A stretch of DNA of 64,000 nucleotides, taken from Sulfitobacter aestuariivivens. GTDB taxonomy: Bacteria; Pseudomonadota; Alphaproteobacteria; Rhodobacterales; Rhodobacteraceae. Position 1 is the stretch's first letter, and the number at the start of each line of letters is the position of its first letter. Shown in pieces: positions 16,370 through 25,499 of this stretch. The stretch is from assembly GCF_014763045.1 (NCBI RefSeq), contig NZ_JACTAG010000002.1:124001-188000 (forward strand), given 5' to 3'. A model generated the notes under the pieces. That model worked only from the letters and a program-made list of their open reading frames with translations, searched no databases and had not been told where the DNA came from. The position numbers were made by a program, and so were the translations under genes.

Positions 16370-18445
16370 GTGTCCACCCGCAAGACACCCCTCATAACAC
16401 CAGAGGAAGACACGCTTTTCCGCCTTCTGCGTCAGATTGATCTGATGCCGAATGCCTCTCAGCGTGCGCTATCCACAGCGATTGGCGTGTCGCTTGGGCG
16501 GCTTAACGGGGAACTCAAGTCTGCCATCGCCCATGGCTTCATTCAAACAAGCGAGCGGGACAGCACGGATCGACGACAACGGGTGTCGTACATGTTGACG
16601 CGCAAGGGCGCGACTGAAAAGGCGCGTCTCACCGATCGGTTTCTTGCCCGAAAATTCGCGGAATATGACGCATTGCATGCGGAACTCACCGGCACATCCA
16701 GCGGCCAGGTGCCGCCCCATAACAGGACTACACTGATGGAAAACAATCTTGCCCCCATTCCGGAGCTCTATGTCTCATACGATTCAGCACAAAAGCTGAA
16801 GGTTGAGGCTGCAGATCTTGTCAGCCACGATCTGACCCCGCGCCAGATATGCGATCTTGAGCTGCTGATGAACGGGGGGTTCAACCCCTTGAAAGGATTT
16901 CTCACCGAAGAGGATTACAACGGTGTGGTCGACAACATGCGGCTGGCGGATGGCACGCTGTGGCCGATGCCGATCACGCTGGACGTTTCCGACGAGTTTG
17001 CCGGCACGCTCGAGATCGGCCAGGATATCGCCCTGCGCGATCAGGAAGGCGTGATCCTTGCGACAATGACCGTCACCGACCGCTGGGAGCCCAACAAGGC
17101 GCACGAGGCCGCGCAGGTCTTTGGCGCCGATGACAGCGCACATCCTGCGGTGAACTATCTGCACAATCAGGCGGGCAAGATCTATCTGGGCGGACCTGTT
17201 GTGGGCATCCAGCAGCCCGTACACTACGATTTCCGCGGCAGCCGGGACACGCCAAACGAATTGCGCGCCTATTTCCGTAAGGTGGGCTGGCGCCGCATTG
17301 TGGCCTTCCAGACCCGAAATCCGCTGCACCGCGCGCATCAGGAACTGACGTTCCGTGCCGCACGCGAGGCACAGGCGAACCTGCTGATCCATCCCGTCGT
17401 CGGGATGACAAAGCCCGGCGATGTAGACCATTTCACCCGTGTGCGTTGCTATGAGGCGGTGCTGGACAAATATCCCGCCGCCACCACCAACATGAGCCTG
17501 CTAAACCTTGCCATGCGCATGGCAGGCCCGCGGGAAGCCGTCTGGCACGGGCTCATTCGCAAGAACCACGGCTGTACCCATTTCATCGTTGGCCGCGACC
17601 ACGCAGGCCCCGGCAAGAACTCAAACGGGGACGATTTTTATGGCCCCTATGACGCGCAGGATCTGTTCCGTGCGCATCAGGAGGAGATGGGCATCGAGAT
17701 GGTCGACTTCAAACATATGGTTTGGGTCGATGAGCGCGCGCAATACGAAGCAATTGACGAGATTGAAGACAAGGATAACGTCACCATCCTCAATATCTCG
17801 GGCACTGAATTGCGCCGTCGTCTGCAGGAAGGTCTGGAAATTCCTGAATGGTTCTCCTTCCCGGAAGTCGTCAGGGAACTGCGCCGCACCCGTCCCCCCC
17901 GCAGCCAGCAAGGCTTCACTGTGTTCTTCACGGGTTTCTCTGGGTCTGGCAAATCAACCATTGCCAATGCGCTGATGGTAAAGCTGATGGAGATGGGCGG
18001 CCGCCCGGTGACCTTGCTGGACGGCGATATCGTCCGCAAAAACCTCAGTTCAGAGCTTGGCTTTTCCAAAGAACACCGCGACCTCAACATCCGGCGGATT
18101 GGATATGTGGCCTCTGAAATCACGAAAAACGGAGGTATCGCCATCTGCGCGCCGATCGCACCCTATGCCACGACGCGCCGCGCGGTGCGCGAGGATATCG
18201 AAGCGTTTGGTGCTTTCGTGGAAGTCCATGTAGCCACCTCGATTGAAGAATGCGAACGCCGTGATCGCAAAGGCCTGTACAAGCTTGCGCGGGCCGGGAA
18301 AATCAAGGAATTTACAGGCATTTCAGATCCCTATGACGTTCCTCAGAACCCTGAGCTGAGCGTAGAGACAGAGAATGTGGATGTGGACAACTGCGCCCAT
18401 CAGGTCTTGCTAAAGCTTGAGTCGATGGGTCTGATCGCGGGCTGA
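16370..18445 (+). CDS. MarR-like winged helix fused in frame to sulfate adenylyltransferase/APS kinase
   Basis: 691 residues with three parts. Residues 1-115 are a MarR-type winged helix resembling 'EPS-associated' MarR regulators (ASQRALSTAIGVSLGRLNGE; KARLTDRFLARKFAEYDALH). Residues 123-500 are ATP sulfurylase: QTRNPLHRAH from Q314 and VGRDHAGPGKNS. Residues 515-691 are APS kinase with P-loop GFSGSGKST at about 521-529. The enzyme makes APS, then PAPS, from sulfate and ATP. No stop separates regulator and enzyme, though an internal ATG at 16736 would give the usual Sat-CysC of 569 residues. So the gene could yield a fusion, the enzyme alone, or both. The GTG start has GTGAG 9 bases upstream. 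Confidence 0.88.
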   Translation: MSTRKTPLITPEEDTLFRLLRQIDLMPNASQRALSTAIGVSLGRLNGELKSAIAHGFIQTSERDSTDRRQRVSYMLTRKGATEKARLTDRFLARKFAEYDALHAELTGTSSGQVPPHNRTTLMENNLAPIPELYVSYDSAQKLKVEAADLVSHDLTPRQICDLELLMNGGFNPLKGFLTEEDYNGVVDNMRLADGTLWPMPITLDVSDEFAGTLEIGQDIALRDQEGVILATMTVTDRWEPNKAHEAAQVFGADDSAHPAVNYLHNQAGKIYLGGPVVGIQQPVHYDFRGSRDTPNELRAYFRKVGWRRIVAFQTRNPLHRAHQELTFRAAREAQANLLIHPVVGMTKPGDVDHFTRVRCYEAVLDKYPAATTNMSLLNLAMRMAGPREAVWHGLIRKNHGCTHFIVGRDHAGPGKNSNGDDFYGPYDAQDLFRAHQEEMGIEMVDFKHMVWVDERAQYEAIDEIEDKDNVTILNISGTELRRRLQEGLEIPEWFSFPEVVRELRRTRPPRSQQGFTVFFTGFSGSGKSTIANALMVKLMEMGGRPVTLLDGDIVRKNLSSELGFSKEHRDLNIRRIGYVASEITKNGGIAICAPIAPYATTRRAVREDIEAFGAFVEVHVATSIEECERRDRKGLYKLARAGKIKEFTGISDPYDVPQNPELSVETENVDVDNCAHQVLLKLESMGLIAG
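16724..16738 (+). promoter_or_regulatory. Internal ribosome-binding site and ATG for stand-alone Sat-CysC
   Basis: AGGA at 16724-16727 lies 8 bases before an in-frame ATG at 16736. Translation from here starts MENNLAPIPELYVSYDSAQK, the expected N-terminus of Roseobacter-type Sat-CysC. The site supports a second, shorter product from the same frame. Confidence 0.6.
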
Positions 18446-18467
18446 TTACCTTCGAAAAACGACCAAG

Positions 18468-18496
18468 AACGCAGCCCAATTTCGGGCTGCGTTTTG
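18468..18496 (+). terminator. Rho-independent terminator after sat-cysC
   Basis: A 10-bp stem (AACGCAGCCC / GGGCTGCGTT) with a 6-base loop is followed by TT and lies 23 bases after the stop. The phzF-like gene converges from the other side, so it may act in both directions. Confidence 0.85.
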
Positions 18497-18503
18497 CACA
18501 TCA

Positions 18504-19379
18504 TCAATCTGGCAAGAAGACTTGACCGGACATCATGACGATGCCGTGCCCGCCAACCTTGACCCCGGTGATCGCATCCTTGGGACCCAGCACTTCGATC
18601 TGTGCCTGGCCGGGCCTGCCCATTCCGTGCCCTTGTTCTGCGACAAAGGCCGGGGCATCAATGAAATTATGCGCCCAGAGATAGGCGGCCATGGCCCCGC
18701 TTGCGGATCCCGTAAACGGGTCCTCTGGCGGGCTGGGTGGCGCCAGCAAGAGGCGCGCATAGGTATACCCCTGGCCCGTTGCACCATCAAGCGTCACCCA
18801 GAAGGGCTCCATGATATCAATGCCATCCTGCCCAAGGTGTGCGGCATAGGCGGCCAACCCTTCAGGATCGATCGCCACCCGGTCCAGCACATCACGCCCC
18901 TTGAGGACCGTGATACAAAAAGGCAGGCCGGTGGACACGACCTGCGGCTGGCCCACGATATCTTCTGCCCGGATCCCGCCAACGGCGGCCACAATATCCG
19001 GCGGAACGGTCTGGCCGAACACGGGCGCAACCTGTGTCATGGTGATCAGACCATCGGCCACATCCACCGACACAATCCCCGCGCCGGTCTCAAGCGTGAG
19101 AAGGCCGGGCGCAATCTTCTTGCGGTGCAATAGAGCTGCCACGGTGGCCAGGGTCGGATGACCCGCGAACGGTATTTCCCGGCTGGCAAGATAGTATTTC
19201 ACGTGAACGTCCGCGATATCCGATGGACCGGTAAAGGTGCACTCCACCAGCGACGTCTCACGCACGTAGTTCATGCAAATCTCATCGCTCAGGACCGCAC
19301 CACCATGGACGACAGCGCACCCGTTTCCGCCAAAGGGCCTATCGGTAAACGCATCCACCCAATCGAATTCGAATTGCAT
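18504..19379 (-). CDS. PhzF-family isomerase/epimerase-like protein
   Basis: 291 residues. The N-terminal FDWVDAFTDRPFGGNGCAVV and the central PFAGHPTLATVAALL are PhzF-fold signatures, and DPFTGSASGAMAAYLW is the second-half motif. PhzF itself isomerises a phenazine precursor; most family members act on unknown small metabolites, and no phenazine genes are nearby. GGAGG lies 6 bases before the ATG at 19379 and 3 before the one at 19382; I use the former. Single-gene unit flanked by terminators on both sides. Confidence 0.88.
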   Translation of the reverse strand: MQFEFDWVDAFTDRPFGGNGCAVVHGGAVLSDEICMNYVRETSLVECTFTGPSDIADVHVKYYLASREIPFAGHPTLATVAALLHRKKIAPGLLTLETGAGIVSVDVADGLITMTQVAPVFGQTVPPDIVAAVGGIRAEDIVGQPQVVSTGLPFCITVLKGRDVLDRVAIDPEGLAAYAAHLGQDGIDIMEPFWVTLDGATGQGYTYARLLLAPPSPPEDPFTGSASGAMAAYLWAHNFIDAPAFVAEQGHGMGRPGQAQIEVLGPKDAITGVKVGGHGIVMMSGQVFLPD

Positions 19380-19394
19380 CATTGGCCTCCTGAA

Positions 19395-19437
19395 AACAAC
19401 AAAGGCCGCAGACATGTCTGCGGCCTCCCTGTTGTTT
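19395..19437 (-). terminator. Large hairpin terminator after the hsp20-DUF1150 operon
   Basis: AGGCCGCAGA-CATG-TCTGCGGCCT is a perfect 24-base palindrome at 19403-19426, extended by an outer AAACAAC / GTTGTTT pair. On the minus strand it ends in TTTGTTGTTTTC. It lies between the DUF1150 stop and the phzF-like start. Confidence 0.85.
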
Positions 19438-19468
19438 CTAGTGCGGCTGGGGCCGTGACCCAAGCGGA

Positions 19469-19687
19469 TTAATGTACCAATACAGGCGCGTAATCATGCT
19501 CGCGGGCCAGCGCGAACGCCAGCTTACGATCGCCCACCAAGGCCAGCTGCTGACCGGCTGAGTCGTGCACGGCATAGATCTGCTCAAGCCCTTCTGCCTG
19601 CTCACGCACTTCGCGGGGCAGATCGATCACATCGATTGTCTTGACGTAAACCGTCCGGTCTGCGCTTTGGGATGTCATCATTTCCAT
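19469..19687 (-). CDS. DUF1150 family protein
   Basis: A 72-residue protein typical of alphaproteobacteria. Conserved features include VYAVHDSAG-like central sequence (IYAVHDSAGQQLALVGDRKL) and a C-terminal FALAREHDYAPVLVH. Its function is unknown. It starts 4 bases after the hsp20 stop, and its Shine-Dalgarno AAGGG lies in the last codons of hsp20, so it is translated with the chaperone and probably shares its heat induction. Confidence 0.88.
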   Translation of the reverse strand: MEMMTSQSADRTVYVKTIDVIDLPREVREQAEGLEQIYAVHDSAGQQLALVGDRKLAFALAREHDYAPVLVH

Positions 19688-19691
19688 CGCT

Positions 19692-20105
19692 TTACCCTTT
19701 CTTGATCTTGATCGTCTGAACCACGGTTTCCGGTTCGGCGCGGGTCAGATCGACATGCAGCAAACCGTTTTCCATCTGCGCCTCGCCCACATCGACACCA
19801 TCGGCCAGAACAAACGAACGTTGGAACTGTCGCGCGGCGATACCACGATGCAGATATACCCGGCCTGCGCTGTCGTCAGTCTGCCGACCGCGAATGACCA
19901 ACTGTCTGTCTTCAACTGTTATGGACAGGTCTTGTTCCGAAAACCCGGCCACCGCGAGCGTGATGCGATAGCTAAAGTCGGAGGTCTGTTCGATATTGAA
20001 AGGAGGATAGCCCTCATTGCCACCCTTGGCGGTGCGTTCCAGCACCCTCTCAAGCTGCTCAAACCCCAGCATATGGGGATAGGAAGCAAGCGTCAGTTTC
20101 GTCAT
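19692..20105 (-). CDS. Small heat shock protein, Hsp20/IbpA type
   Basis: 137 residues. The alpha-crystallin domain runs from about residue 35 to 120: YPPFNIEQ, YRITLAVAGFSEQDLSITVE and GRVYLHRGIAARQFQRSFVL are the IbpA-class blocks, and the L-x-V-x-L motif appears as LLHVDL. These ATP-independent holdases bind unfolding proteins. I use the ATG at 20105, with AAGGA 8 bases upstream. A sigma32-like promoter lies about 65 bases upstream. Confidence 0.93.
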   Translation of the reverse strand: MTKLTLASYPHMLGFEQLERVLERTAKGGNEGYPPFNIEQTSDFSYRITLAVAGFSEQDLSITVEDRQLVIRGRQTDDSAGRVYLHRGIAARQFQRSFVLADGVDVGEAQMENGLLHVDLTRAEPETVVQTIKIKKG

Positions 20106-20171
20106 GCGACACGTCCTTATCATCTCAAGCGACAGTCAGATTTTTGGCCCCGTGATCGGCGACCCTTGATC

Positions 20172-20205
20172 TAAATATGGGAAACATGGGCGACCCATGC
20201 AAGGG
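20172..20205 (-). promoter_or_regulatory. Sigma32-like heat-shock promoter of hsp20
   Basis: On the minus strand CCCTTGCA (20205-20198) and CCCATATTTA (20181-20172) are separated by 16 bases. These match the RpoH pattern CCCTTGAA / CCCCATNT, with one mismatch in the -35 element. The position upstream of a small heat-shock gene supports the call. Confidence 0.65.
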
Positions 20206-20270
20206 CTATGCGAGAAGATGCCTAACGCTTATATTACAGGTTCGATCAACTTTCGGGAATCACGCCACAA

Positions 20271-20495
20271 ATGAACGCCCCCAGCGATCTGTCCATGAAA
20301 ACCGATGAGGTCCTGCGCGTCGAGCTTGAGGTCTTTCGGCGTGAGCATCGCGATCTGGATGATGCGATTCACGCGCTCACAGAACGCGGTACGGCTGATC
20401 AACTGACGCTCAAGCGGTTGAAAAAGCGCAAACTCAAGCTCAAAGACATGATCGCCGTCATCGAAGATCGCCTGACCCCCGATATCATTGCCTGA
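20271..20495 (+). CDS. YdcH/DUF465 family small helical protein
   Basis: 74 residues, entirely helical. RVELEVFRREHRDLDDAIHA followed by LKRLKKRKLKLKDMIAVIED is the DUF465 helical hairpin: an REHRDLD-type motif then a Lys-rich helix. Function unknown. It is divergent from hsp20 and 78 bases upstream of purE. Confidence 0.9.
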   Translation: MNAPSDLSMKTDEVLRVELEVFRREHRDLDDAIHALTERGTADQLTLKRLKKRKLKLKDMIAVIEDRLTPDIIA

Positions 20496-20573
20496 GCCAT
20501 CACGCGCGCATTGCCAAGGGCCGCGCCTTGTCTATAGTGCGCGCTTCTTCTCCGAGCCTGAGGCCAGAAAATC

Positions 20574-21062
20574 ATGACCCATCCCTCCGTCGGCATCATC
20601 ATGGGATCGCAATCAGACTGGGGCACCATGCGAGAGGCCGCCAGTCTGCTTGATGACCTTGGCATCACGTATGAAAAGCGCATCGTCTCTGCCCACCGCA
20701 CGCCCGACCGGCTTTGGGAATATGGGAAAACAGCCGTTTCGCGCGGCTTGCAGGTGATCATCGCCGGCGCAGGCGGTGCGGCGCACCTGCCCGGCATGAT
20801 GGCGTCAAAAACCCGCGTGCCCGTCATCGGGGTGCCGGTGCAGACCAAGGCGCTCTCGGGCGTCGATTCGCTTTATTCCATTGTGCAAATGCCTAAGGGA
20901 TATCCCGTGGCAACGATGGCCATCGGTTCAGCGGGAGCCGCGAATGGTGCGCTGATGGCGGCCAGCATTCTGGCCTTGCACGACACCGAACTGGCCGAAC
21001 GCCTGGATTCTTGGCGCAGTTCTCTCAGCGCATCAATCCCGGAGCATCCGAGCGATGACTGA
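20574..21062 (+). CDS. purE: 5-(carboxyamino)imidazole ribonucleotide mutase
   Basis: 162 residues, class I PurE. It converts N5-CAIR to CAIR in purine synthesis. The N-terminal [12 protein letters not shown] binds the nucleotide phosphate, [12 protein letters not shown] holds the catalytic His, and [15 protein letters not shown] is conserved. The end overlaps purK by 8 bases. Confidence 0.97.
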   Translation: MTHPSVGIIMGSQSDWGTMREAASLLDDLGITYEKRIVSAHRTPDRLWEYGKTAVSRGLQVIIAGAGGAAHLPGMMASKTRVPVIGVPVQTKALSGVDSLYSIVQMPKGYPVATMAIGSAGAANGALMAASILALHDTELAERLDSWRSSLSASIPEHPSDD

Positions 21063-22122
21063 CCCGCTCCCGCTTGGCAGCACCATCGGCATCTTGGGCG
21101 GCGGTCAGTTGGGCCGGATGCTGTCCGTCGCCGCAGCACGCCTTGGCTTCAAATGCCACATCTTTGAGCCGGGCACCAAGCCGCCCGCTGGCGATGTCGC
21201 ACATGCAGTGACCACCGCAAGCTACGAAGGCATCGACGCCCTGACCCGCTTTGCGAAAGCCTGCGATGTGGTCACTTTCGAATTCGAAAACATCCCGACC
21301 TCCGCGCTTGACGTGATCGAGGCGCACGCCCTCATCCGCCCGGGTCGCGAAGCCTTGCGGGTGTCCCAGGACCGCCTCACCGAAAAGAACTATCTGCAGG
21401 ATCTTGGGCTGACAGTCGCGCCCTTCGCCGATATCCCGGATGCCGCCGCCATGACGCAGGCCATGAATACGGTGGGCACGCCGTCGATCCTCAAAACTCG
21501 TCGCTTTGGCTATGACGGCAAGGGGCAGGCCCGCCTCAAGACCCCCCAGGACGCCGATGCGGCCCTTGCCGACATGCAGGATGCGCCTGCCATTCTGGAA
21601 GGGTTCGTTGACTTCGACTTTGAGGTATCGGTCATCGCCGCACGTGGCCCTTCAGGCGATGTCGCCTGCTTTGATCCCGGCGAAAACGTCCACCGGAACG
21701 GCATTCTGCATACTACCACCGTGCCTGCACGTCTGAGCAGTGCACAAAAGACAGACGCCGTTCTGTTGACCGCCAAGATATTGAATGCGCTTGAGTATAT
21801 CGGCGTGATGGGTGTCGAGTTATTCGTCGCCGACGGTCAGCTTATCGTGAATGAAATCGCACCGCGCGTGCACAACTCAGGCCACTGGACACAGAATGGC
21901 TGCACCGTGGATCAATTCGAGCAGCACATCCGTGCGATCGCCGGTTGGCCGCTGGGCGACGGCACGCGCCATGCCGATGTGGTGATGGAAAACCTGATCG
22001 GCGACGACATGGACCGCGTGCCCGCACTCGCACGCGCGGCCGACACCGCACTCCACCTCTATGGCAAGGCAGAAACCAAACCGGGCCGCAAGATGGGTCA
22101 CGTCAACCGCATCTCGCGCTGA
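21055..22122 (+). CDS. purK: 5-(carboxyamino)imidazole ribonucleotide synthase
   Basis: 355 residues. PurK carboxylates AIR to N5-CAIR using ATP and bicarbonate, feeding PurE. The Rossmann-like start ([20 protein letters not shown]), the ATP-grasp lysine loop ([13 protein letters not shown]) and the metal site ([16 protein letters not shown]) are visible. It overlaps purE; its stop is followed after 8 bases by one copy of an intergenic repeat. Confidence 0.97.
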   Translation: MTDPLPLGSTIGILGGGQLGRMLSVAAARLGFKCHIFEPGTKPPAGDVAHAVTTASYEGIDALTRFAKACDVVTFEFENIPTSALDVIEAHALIRPGREALRVSQDRLTEKNYLQDLGLTVAPFADIPDAAAMTQAMNTVGTPSILKTRRFGYDGKGQARLKTPQDADAALADMQDAPAILEGFVDFDFEVSVIAARGPSGDVACFDPGENVHRNGILHTTTVPARLSSAQKTDAVLLTAKILNALEYIGVMGVELFVADGQLIVNEIAPRVHNSGHWTQNGCTVDQFEQHIRAIAGWPLGDGTRHADVVMENLIGDDMDRVPALARAADTALHLYGKAETKPGRKMGHVNRISR

Positions 22123-22130
22123 CGCACCTC

Positions 22131-22156
22131 TTCATCTTTCAAGTAAACTCAAATCC
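22131..22156. repeat. Intergenic repeat, copy A (reverse orientation)
   Basis: TTCATCTTTC followed by AAGTAAACTCAAATCC; its reverse complement, GGATTTGAGTTTAC-TTGAAAGATGAA, matches the copies at 34273, 34239 and 35831. It lies between the convergent purK and phnM genes. Confidence 0.65.
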
Positions 22157-22162
22157 GACAGC

Positions 22163-23305
22163 TCAACCCACGAACCGCCCTGCAATGTCCCCAGACATGT
22201 AAGACACCGCACCACCTGCAAAGGTTGCCGCCACGCGCCGCGACTGCGCCTCCAGCACGACAAAATCCGCCCGCTTGCCAATTTCCAACGAACCCCGATC
22301 GGTCAAACCCAAGACCCGTGCAGGCCCGGTTGAGATCAAGCCCCAGGCCCCCGTCATGTCCAGCACGCCGGTATCAGCCAGCATCAGGGCGGCTCGTCGG
22401 GGCGAGGGATAATGATAGTCCGACGCGATGGCATCACAATAGCCCATGCAAATGGCCTCTACCGCAGACATGTTGCCTTTGTGTGATCCCCCGCGCACCA
22501 CGTTTGGTGCGCCCAGTACAACTCCATCCTGCGCCAGATGCGCTGCCTCGGCGGCTTCCGTCGTCTCTGGAAACTCGGCGATCTGCACGCCGCGCGTGCG
22601 CCATGCGGCACGCCCCTCTGCGGTGGTGTCATCATGGCTGCCCTTCCGAAGCCCCTCGCCCGGCAGCCGCGCGCAGAGTGCGTCAAGCGCGGCGGGCACC
22701 TCTGCCCGGCGTTCGTGCAGGCTTTGCACGTACGCCAGATGTTTTTCAGGACTTCGCCGCGCCTTTAGCGCCTGACCATTCAAGCTACGCGGAGGTTTGC
22801 CAGCGGCCAGCCGATCATGTGGCAAATGATCGTTAAAGACGATGTAGGGAATACGCCACTTTTCGATCAGTCCCGGCAAATCCTCATAGAGCGCCAGCAG
22901 ATGCGTCTCGAACCGCAGTTGCGGTCGGATGTCTGTTACCAGCGTGGGTGCTGTTGCCTCAATCGCCGCAAACACCTGCTCTGCAAACTCAAGCCCCCGC
23001 ATACCGCCTTCCCAGCTGACGAATTGCGCCAACATGGCTGTGGTAATCCCGTTGGCGGCTAGCTCGGCTTCGGTGGCGACCAGACCCTGATCCATTTGCT
23101 TCATGGCGCCGCGTCGCTGCGCCAGGTGCCGTTCGAACCCGTCGCCGTGCAGATCGATGATGCCCGGCAGGACCATGTACCCGGTCAGATCAACAGCCCG
23201 CCCCACAGGGCCATCCACAATATTGCCCCGCTCAAAGGACAGCCTGCCGTGCGCAAGTCCGTCAGGCAACAGGATCTCGGCCCCCGTCAGGTCAAGATCA
23301 ATCAT
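22163..23305 (-). CDS. phnM: PhnM-like alpha-D-ribose 1-methylphosphonate 5-triphosphate diphosphatase
   Basis: 380 residues of the amidohydrolase superfamily. [15 protein letters not shown] carries the HxD-like metal motif in PhnM form; [21 protein letters not shown] and [13 protein letters not shown] are PhnM blocks. In C-P lyase pathways PhnM cleaves pyrophosphate from the ribose triphosphate intermediate. No other phn gene is near, so this copy stands alone. I start at ATG 23305, preceded by GAGGA, which overlaps the upstream lipase stop by 8 bases. Confidence 0.88.
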   Translation of the reverse strand: MIDLDLTGAEILLPDGLAHGRLSFERGNIVDGPVGRAVDLTGYMVLPGIIDLHGDGFERHLAQRRGAMKQMDQGLVATEAELAANGITTAMLAQFVSWEGGMRGLEFAEQVFAAIEATAPTLVTDIRPQLRFETHLLALYEDLPGLIEKWRIPYIVFNDHLPHDRLAAGKPPRSLNGQALKARRSPEKHLAYVQSLHERRAEVPAALDALCARLPGEGLRKGSHDDTTAEGRAAWRTRGVQIAEFPETTEAAEAAHLAQDGVVLGAPNVVRGGSHKGNMSAVEAICMGYCDAIASDYHYPSPRRAALMLADTGVLDMTGAWGLISTGPARVLGLTDRGSLEIGKRADFVVLEAQSRRVAATFAGGAVSYMSGDIAGRFVG

Positions 23306-24077
23306 CGCTGTCCTCGGATCCGGTGATGCATTCCAGATCTTCGCAGCCGACGGAATCCAGCACGCCACCGATCCAGGTCATGTTGCGATCAAAGGTTCCA
23401 TTGTTGAGAAACTCCATCGTCTGCGCGATCACACGTGGGTTATTCATCATGAAGGTATGGGTTACGGGCAGAACGATATGATCGTTCATCCCCGCAACCA
23501 TGGTCGAAGACACCGACACCTTGCCGTCATCCGCCCCCGGAAGGATGGACGAAAAATAAGGATTGAGCGATTGCGTGCCCGCAATAATACCCAGCATAAA
23601 AGTCACCGGTGGCAGACTGCGCGGCAACGAATTCTCGCCTGTTCCCATCTGCAGTCCCGCGGGTCCGTTAATCCAGTCGAACCCTGCAAGATCGTTCAAT
23701 TCATCAACAACCTCACTGCCCCGGTTTGGCGGGGCCAGCATCACCACCCGGCCCACGCGGTCCGGGCCCACATCAGCCACCCATTGCCGCACCAGAATAC
23801 CGCCCATGGAGTGGGTCACGAAATCGACAGTTTCTGTGCCGCAGTCCGCTACAGCGTCAGGCAAGGTTCGTTTGACCAGTTCCTCGATCGGCGCTTCGGT
23901 CGAGGGATAGCCCGGGCGCACAACTCGGTACCCTTCGGTTTCAAGCGCGGCTTCCATCAAGGCAAATGATGTCTCTGTCCGCGCCAGCCCGTGCAACAGG
24001 ATAACGCACCGCTCAGCCGCCTGAACAGGCAGCGCCATCGCAAGCAACAGCACGGACAGGGATATTGCACGCCACAT
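23298..24077 (-). CDS. Secreted lipase-like alpha/beta hydrolase
   Basis: 259 residues with a signal peptide ([20 protein letters not shown], then AERC). The oxyanion loop LLHGLARTE and the nucleophile elbow THSMGGIL (G/S-H-S-M-G-G) are typical of triacylglycerol lipase-like hydrolases; a C-terminal His in VTHTFMM completes the likely triad. AGGAGG abuts a double ATG; I use the second. The following phnM gene overlaps it. Substrate not readable from sequence. Confidence 0.85.
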   Translation of the reverse strand: MWRAISLSVLLLAMALPVQAAERCVILLHGLARTETSFALMEAALETEGYRVVRPGYPSTEAPIEELVKRTLPDAVADCGTETVDFVTHSMGGILVRQWVADVGPDRVGRVVMLAPPNRGSEVVDELNDLAGFDWINGPAGLQMGTGENSLPRSLPPVTFMLGIIAGTQSLNPYFSSILPGADDGKVSVSSTMVAGMNDHIVLPVTHTFMMNNPRVIAQTMEFLNNGTFDRNMTWIGGVLDSVGCEDLECITGSEDSDD

Positions 24078-24152
24078 CATCCTCCTGAGATAGACTGAAA
24101 CCGCCACATGTGAAATGCTGCAGCGCAGATAACCTTGCGAAAGATCACGAAC

Positions 24153-24608
24153 ATGGGCCGAAAACCGCCGCGGATCGCTGTGCGCGCCATACTGGTGCAC
24201 GCGCAAAAGCTGCTGATGGTCAACGCCTATGCGGATGGTCGTCTTGGCCTGATGTGCGCGCCCGGCGGCGGGGTTGAACCCGGCGCGTCACTGCCCGACA
24301 ACCTGCAACGTGAAATCCATGAGGAAACAGGATTGCGCGTCACCGTCGGCGCGCCTTGTCTGGTCAATGAATTCCACGATCCCTACGGTGATTTTCATCA
24401 GATCGACATCTATTTTCGCTGTACGCTGCAAGGCTCAGCCAAAATCGATCCGGCCTGGCAGGATGCCGAAGCGATTGTTCATGATCGCCGCTGGGTGACC
24501 CGGGACGAGCTGCGCACCCTGCCGCACAAGCCCGATAGTCTGGGCGCCGTTGCATTCGACGCAGACACTGTGATCAGTTATGATCCGCTCGAACCGATCG
24601 TGCGGTGA
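24153..24608 (+). CDS. Nudix hydrolase
   Basis: 151 residues. The Nudix box [20 protein letters not shown], then TGL, lies near residues 43-66. The REIHEETG half, which binds the metal, is intact, but the upstream Glu of the G-x5-E element is Ala (PGAS rather than PGES), a common variant. Nudix enzymes cleave nucleoside diphosphates linked to other groups; the substrate here is unknown. I start at ATG 24153; a TTG six codons upstream is possible. It overlaps the convergent exporter gene by 35 bases. Confidence 0.85.
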   Translation: MGRKPPRIAVRAILVHAQKLLMVNAYADGRLGLMCAPGGGVEPGASLPDNLQREIHEETGLRVTVGAPCLVNEFHDPYGDFHQIDIYFRCTLQGSAKIDPAWQDAEAIVHDRRWVTRDELRTLPHKPDSLGAVAFDADTVISYDPLEPIVR

Positions 24609-25422
24609 TCGCCCAGGCAATTCCGCCAACCACCATCGCCGCAGAAAGCACCAGAAGCAGGCTCAAAGGCTCATCCAGAAACAGCACACCGGCGACAATA
24701 GCAAGGATTGGCACGCTCAGCTGAACGATTGCCGCCGTCGCCCCCTCCAGTTTTGGCAGAACCGTGTACCATAGTGCATAGCCCAGCCCCGAGGTCACCC
24801 CGCCACAAAGGATACCCAGCGCCACGCCAGTATTGCTGATCGTGCCGCCCGCACCCAGCAGCATGACGACAACGATTGGCAGACACAAAAGAAAGTTCGC
24901 GGCCGTCGCCGCCAGCGGGTCAGCCGAACGCTTGCCTATGATCGTGTATGCAGCCCACCCCAGCCCGGCAAGCACCATCAACCCCGCTCCCACCGGGTCC
25001 GCAGCCCCCCCTGGCCCGGGCCAAAGCGCAAGAAATAGCCCACCAAAGGCGATCCCCGCGCCTGTCATTTGACGGCCCGTCGGCGCATTCCCTTTCAGCG
25101 CGCCATGGGCAAACATTGCAATCTGAACGACGCCGAAAAGGATCAACGCTCCAAGGCCCGCATCCAATGTCAGATAGGCCAGCGAAAATCCAACCATATA
25201 AACCGCCAGACTGATCGCTCCTGGTAACCGGTCGCGTCGCAACAACGGCAGGCCGCCACCGCGCAAAGCGATCAACAGCGCCAGAACCGACGCGCCCGCA
25301 GCCACACGCACCAGTGTAAAACGGGACGCATCAATATGGCCCCCGTCGATGGCCAGACGGGTCAGGATGGAATTTGACGCAAAGGCCATCATTGTCAGGC
25401 AGGTCAGAACGATCAGGCGCAT
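24574..25422 (-). CDS. EamA/DMT-family transporter
   Basis: 282 residues with about ten membrane helices arranged as two EamA repeats of roughly 140 residues. FASNSILTRLAI in helix 1 and LGYALWYTVLPKLEGATAAI plus VLFLDEPLSL in the second repeat are typical DMT sequences. Such proteins export metabolites or amino acids; the cargo is unknown. The 3' end overlaps the convergent nudix gene. Confidence 0.88.
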   Translation of the reverse strand: MRLIVLTCLTMMAFASNSILTRLAIDGGHIDASRFTLVRVAAGASVLALLIALRGGGLPLLRRDRLPGAISLAVYMVGFSLAYLTLDAGLGALILFGVVQIAMFAHGALKGNAPTGRQMTGAGIAFGGLFLALWPGPGGAADPVGAGLMVLAGLGWAAYTIIGKRSADPLAATAANFLLCLPIVVVMLLGAGGTISNTGVALGILCGGVTSGLGYALWYTVLPKLEGATAAIVQLSVPILAIVAGVLFLDEPLSLLLVLSAAMVVGGIAWAITARSVRADHN

Positions 25423-25499
25423 GCCAAAGGCTTAGCCGCTGCACCACCTGACGCCAAGCGGCAATGGGCTGATGTTCTTCGGCCCACGCCTTTATCAGA

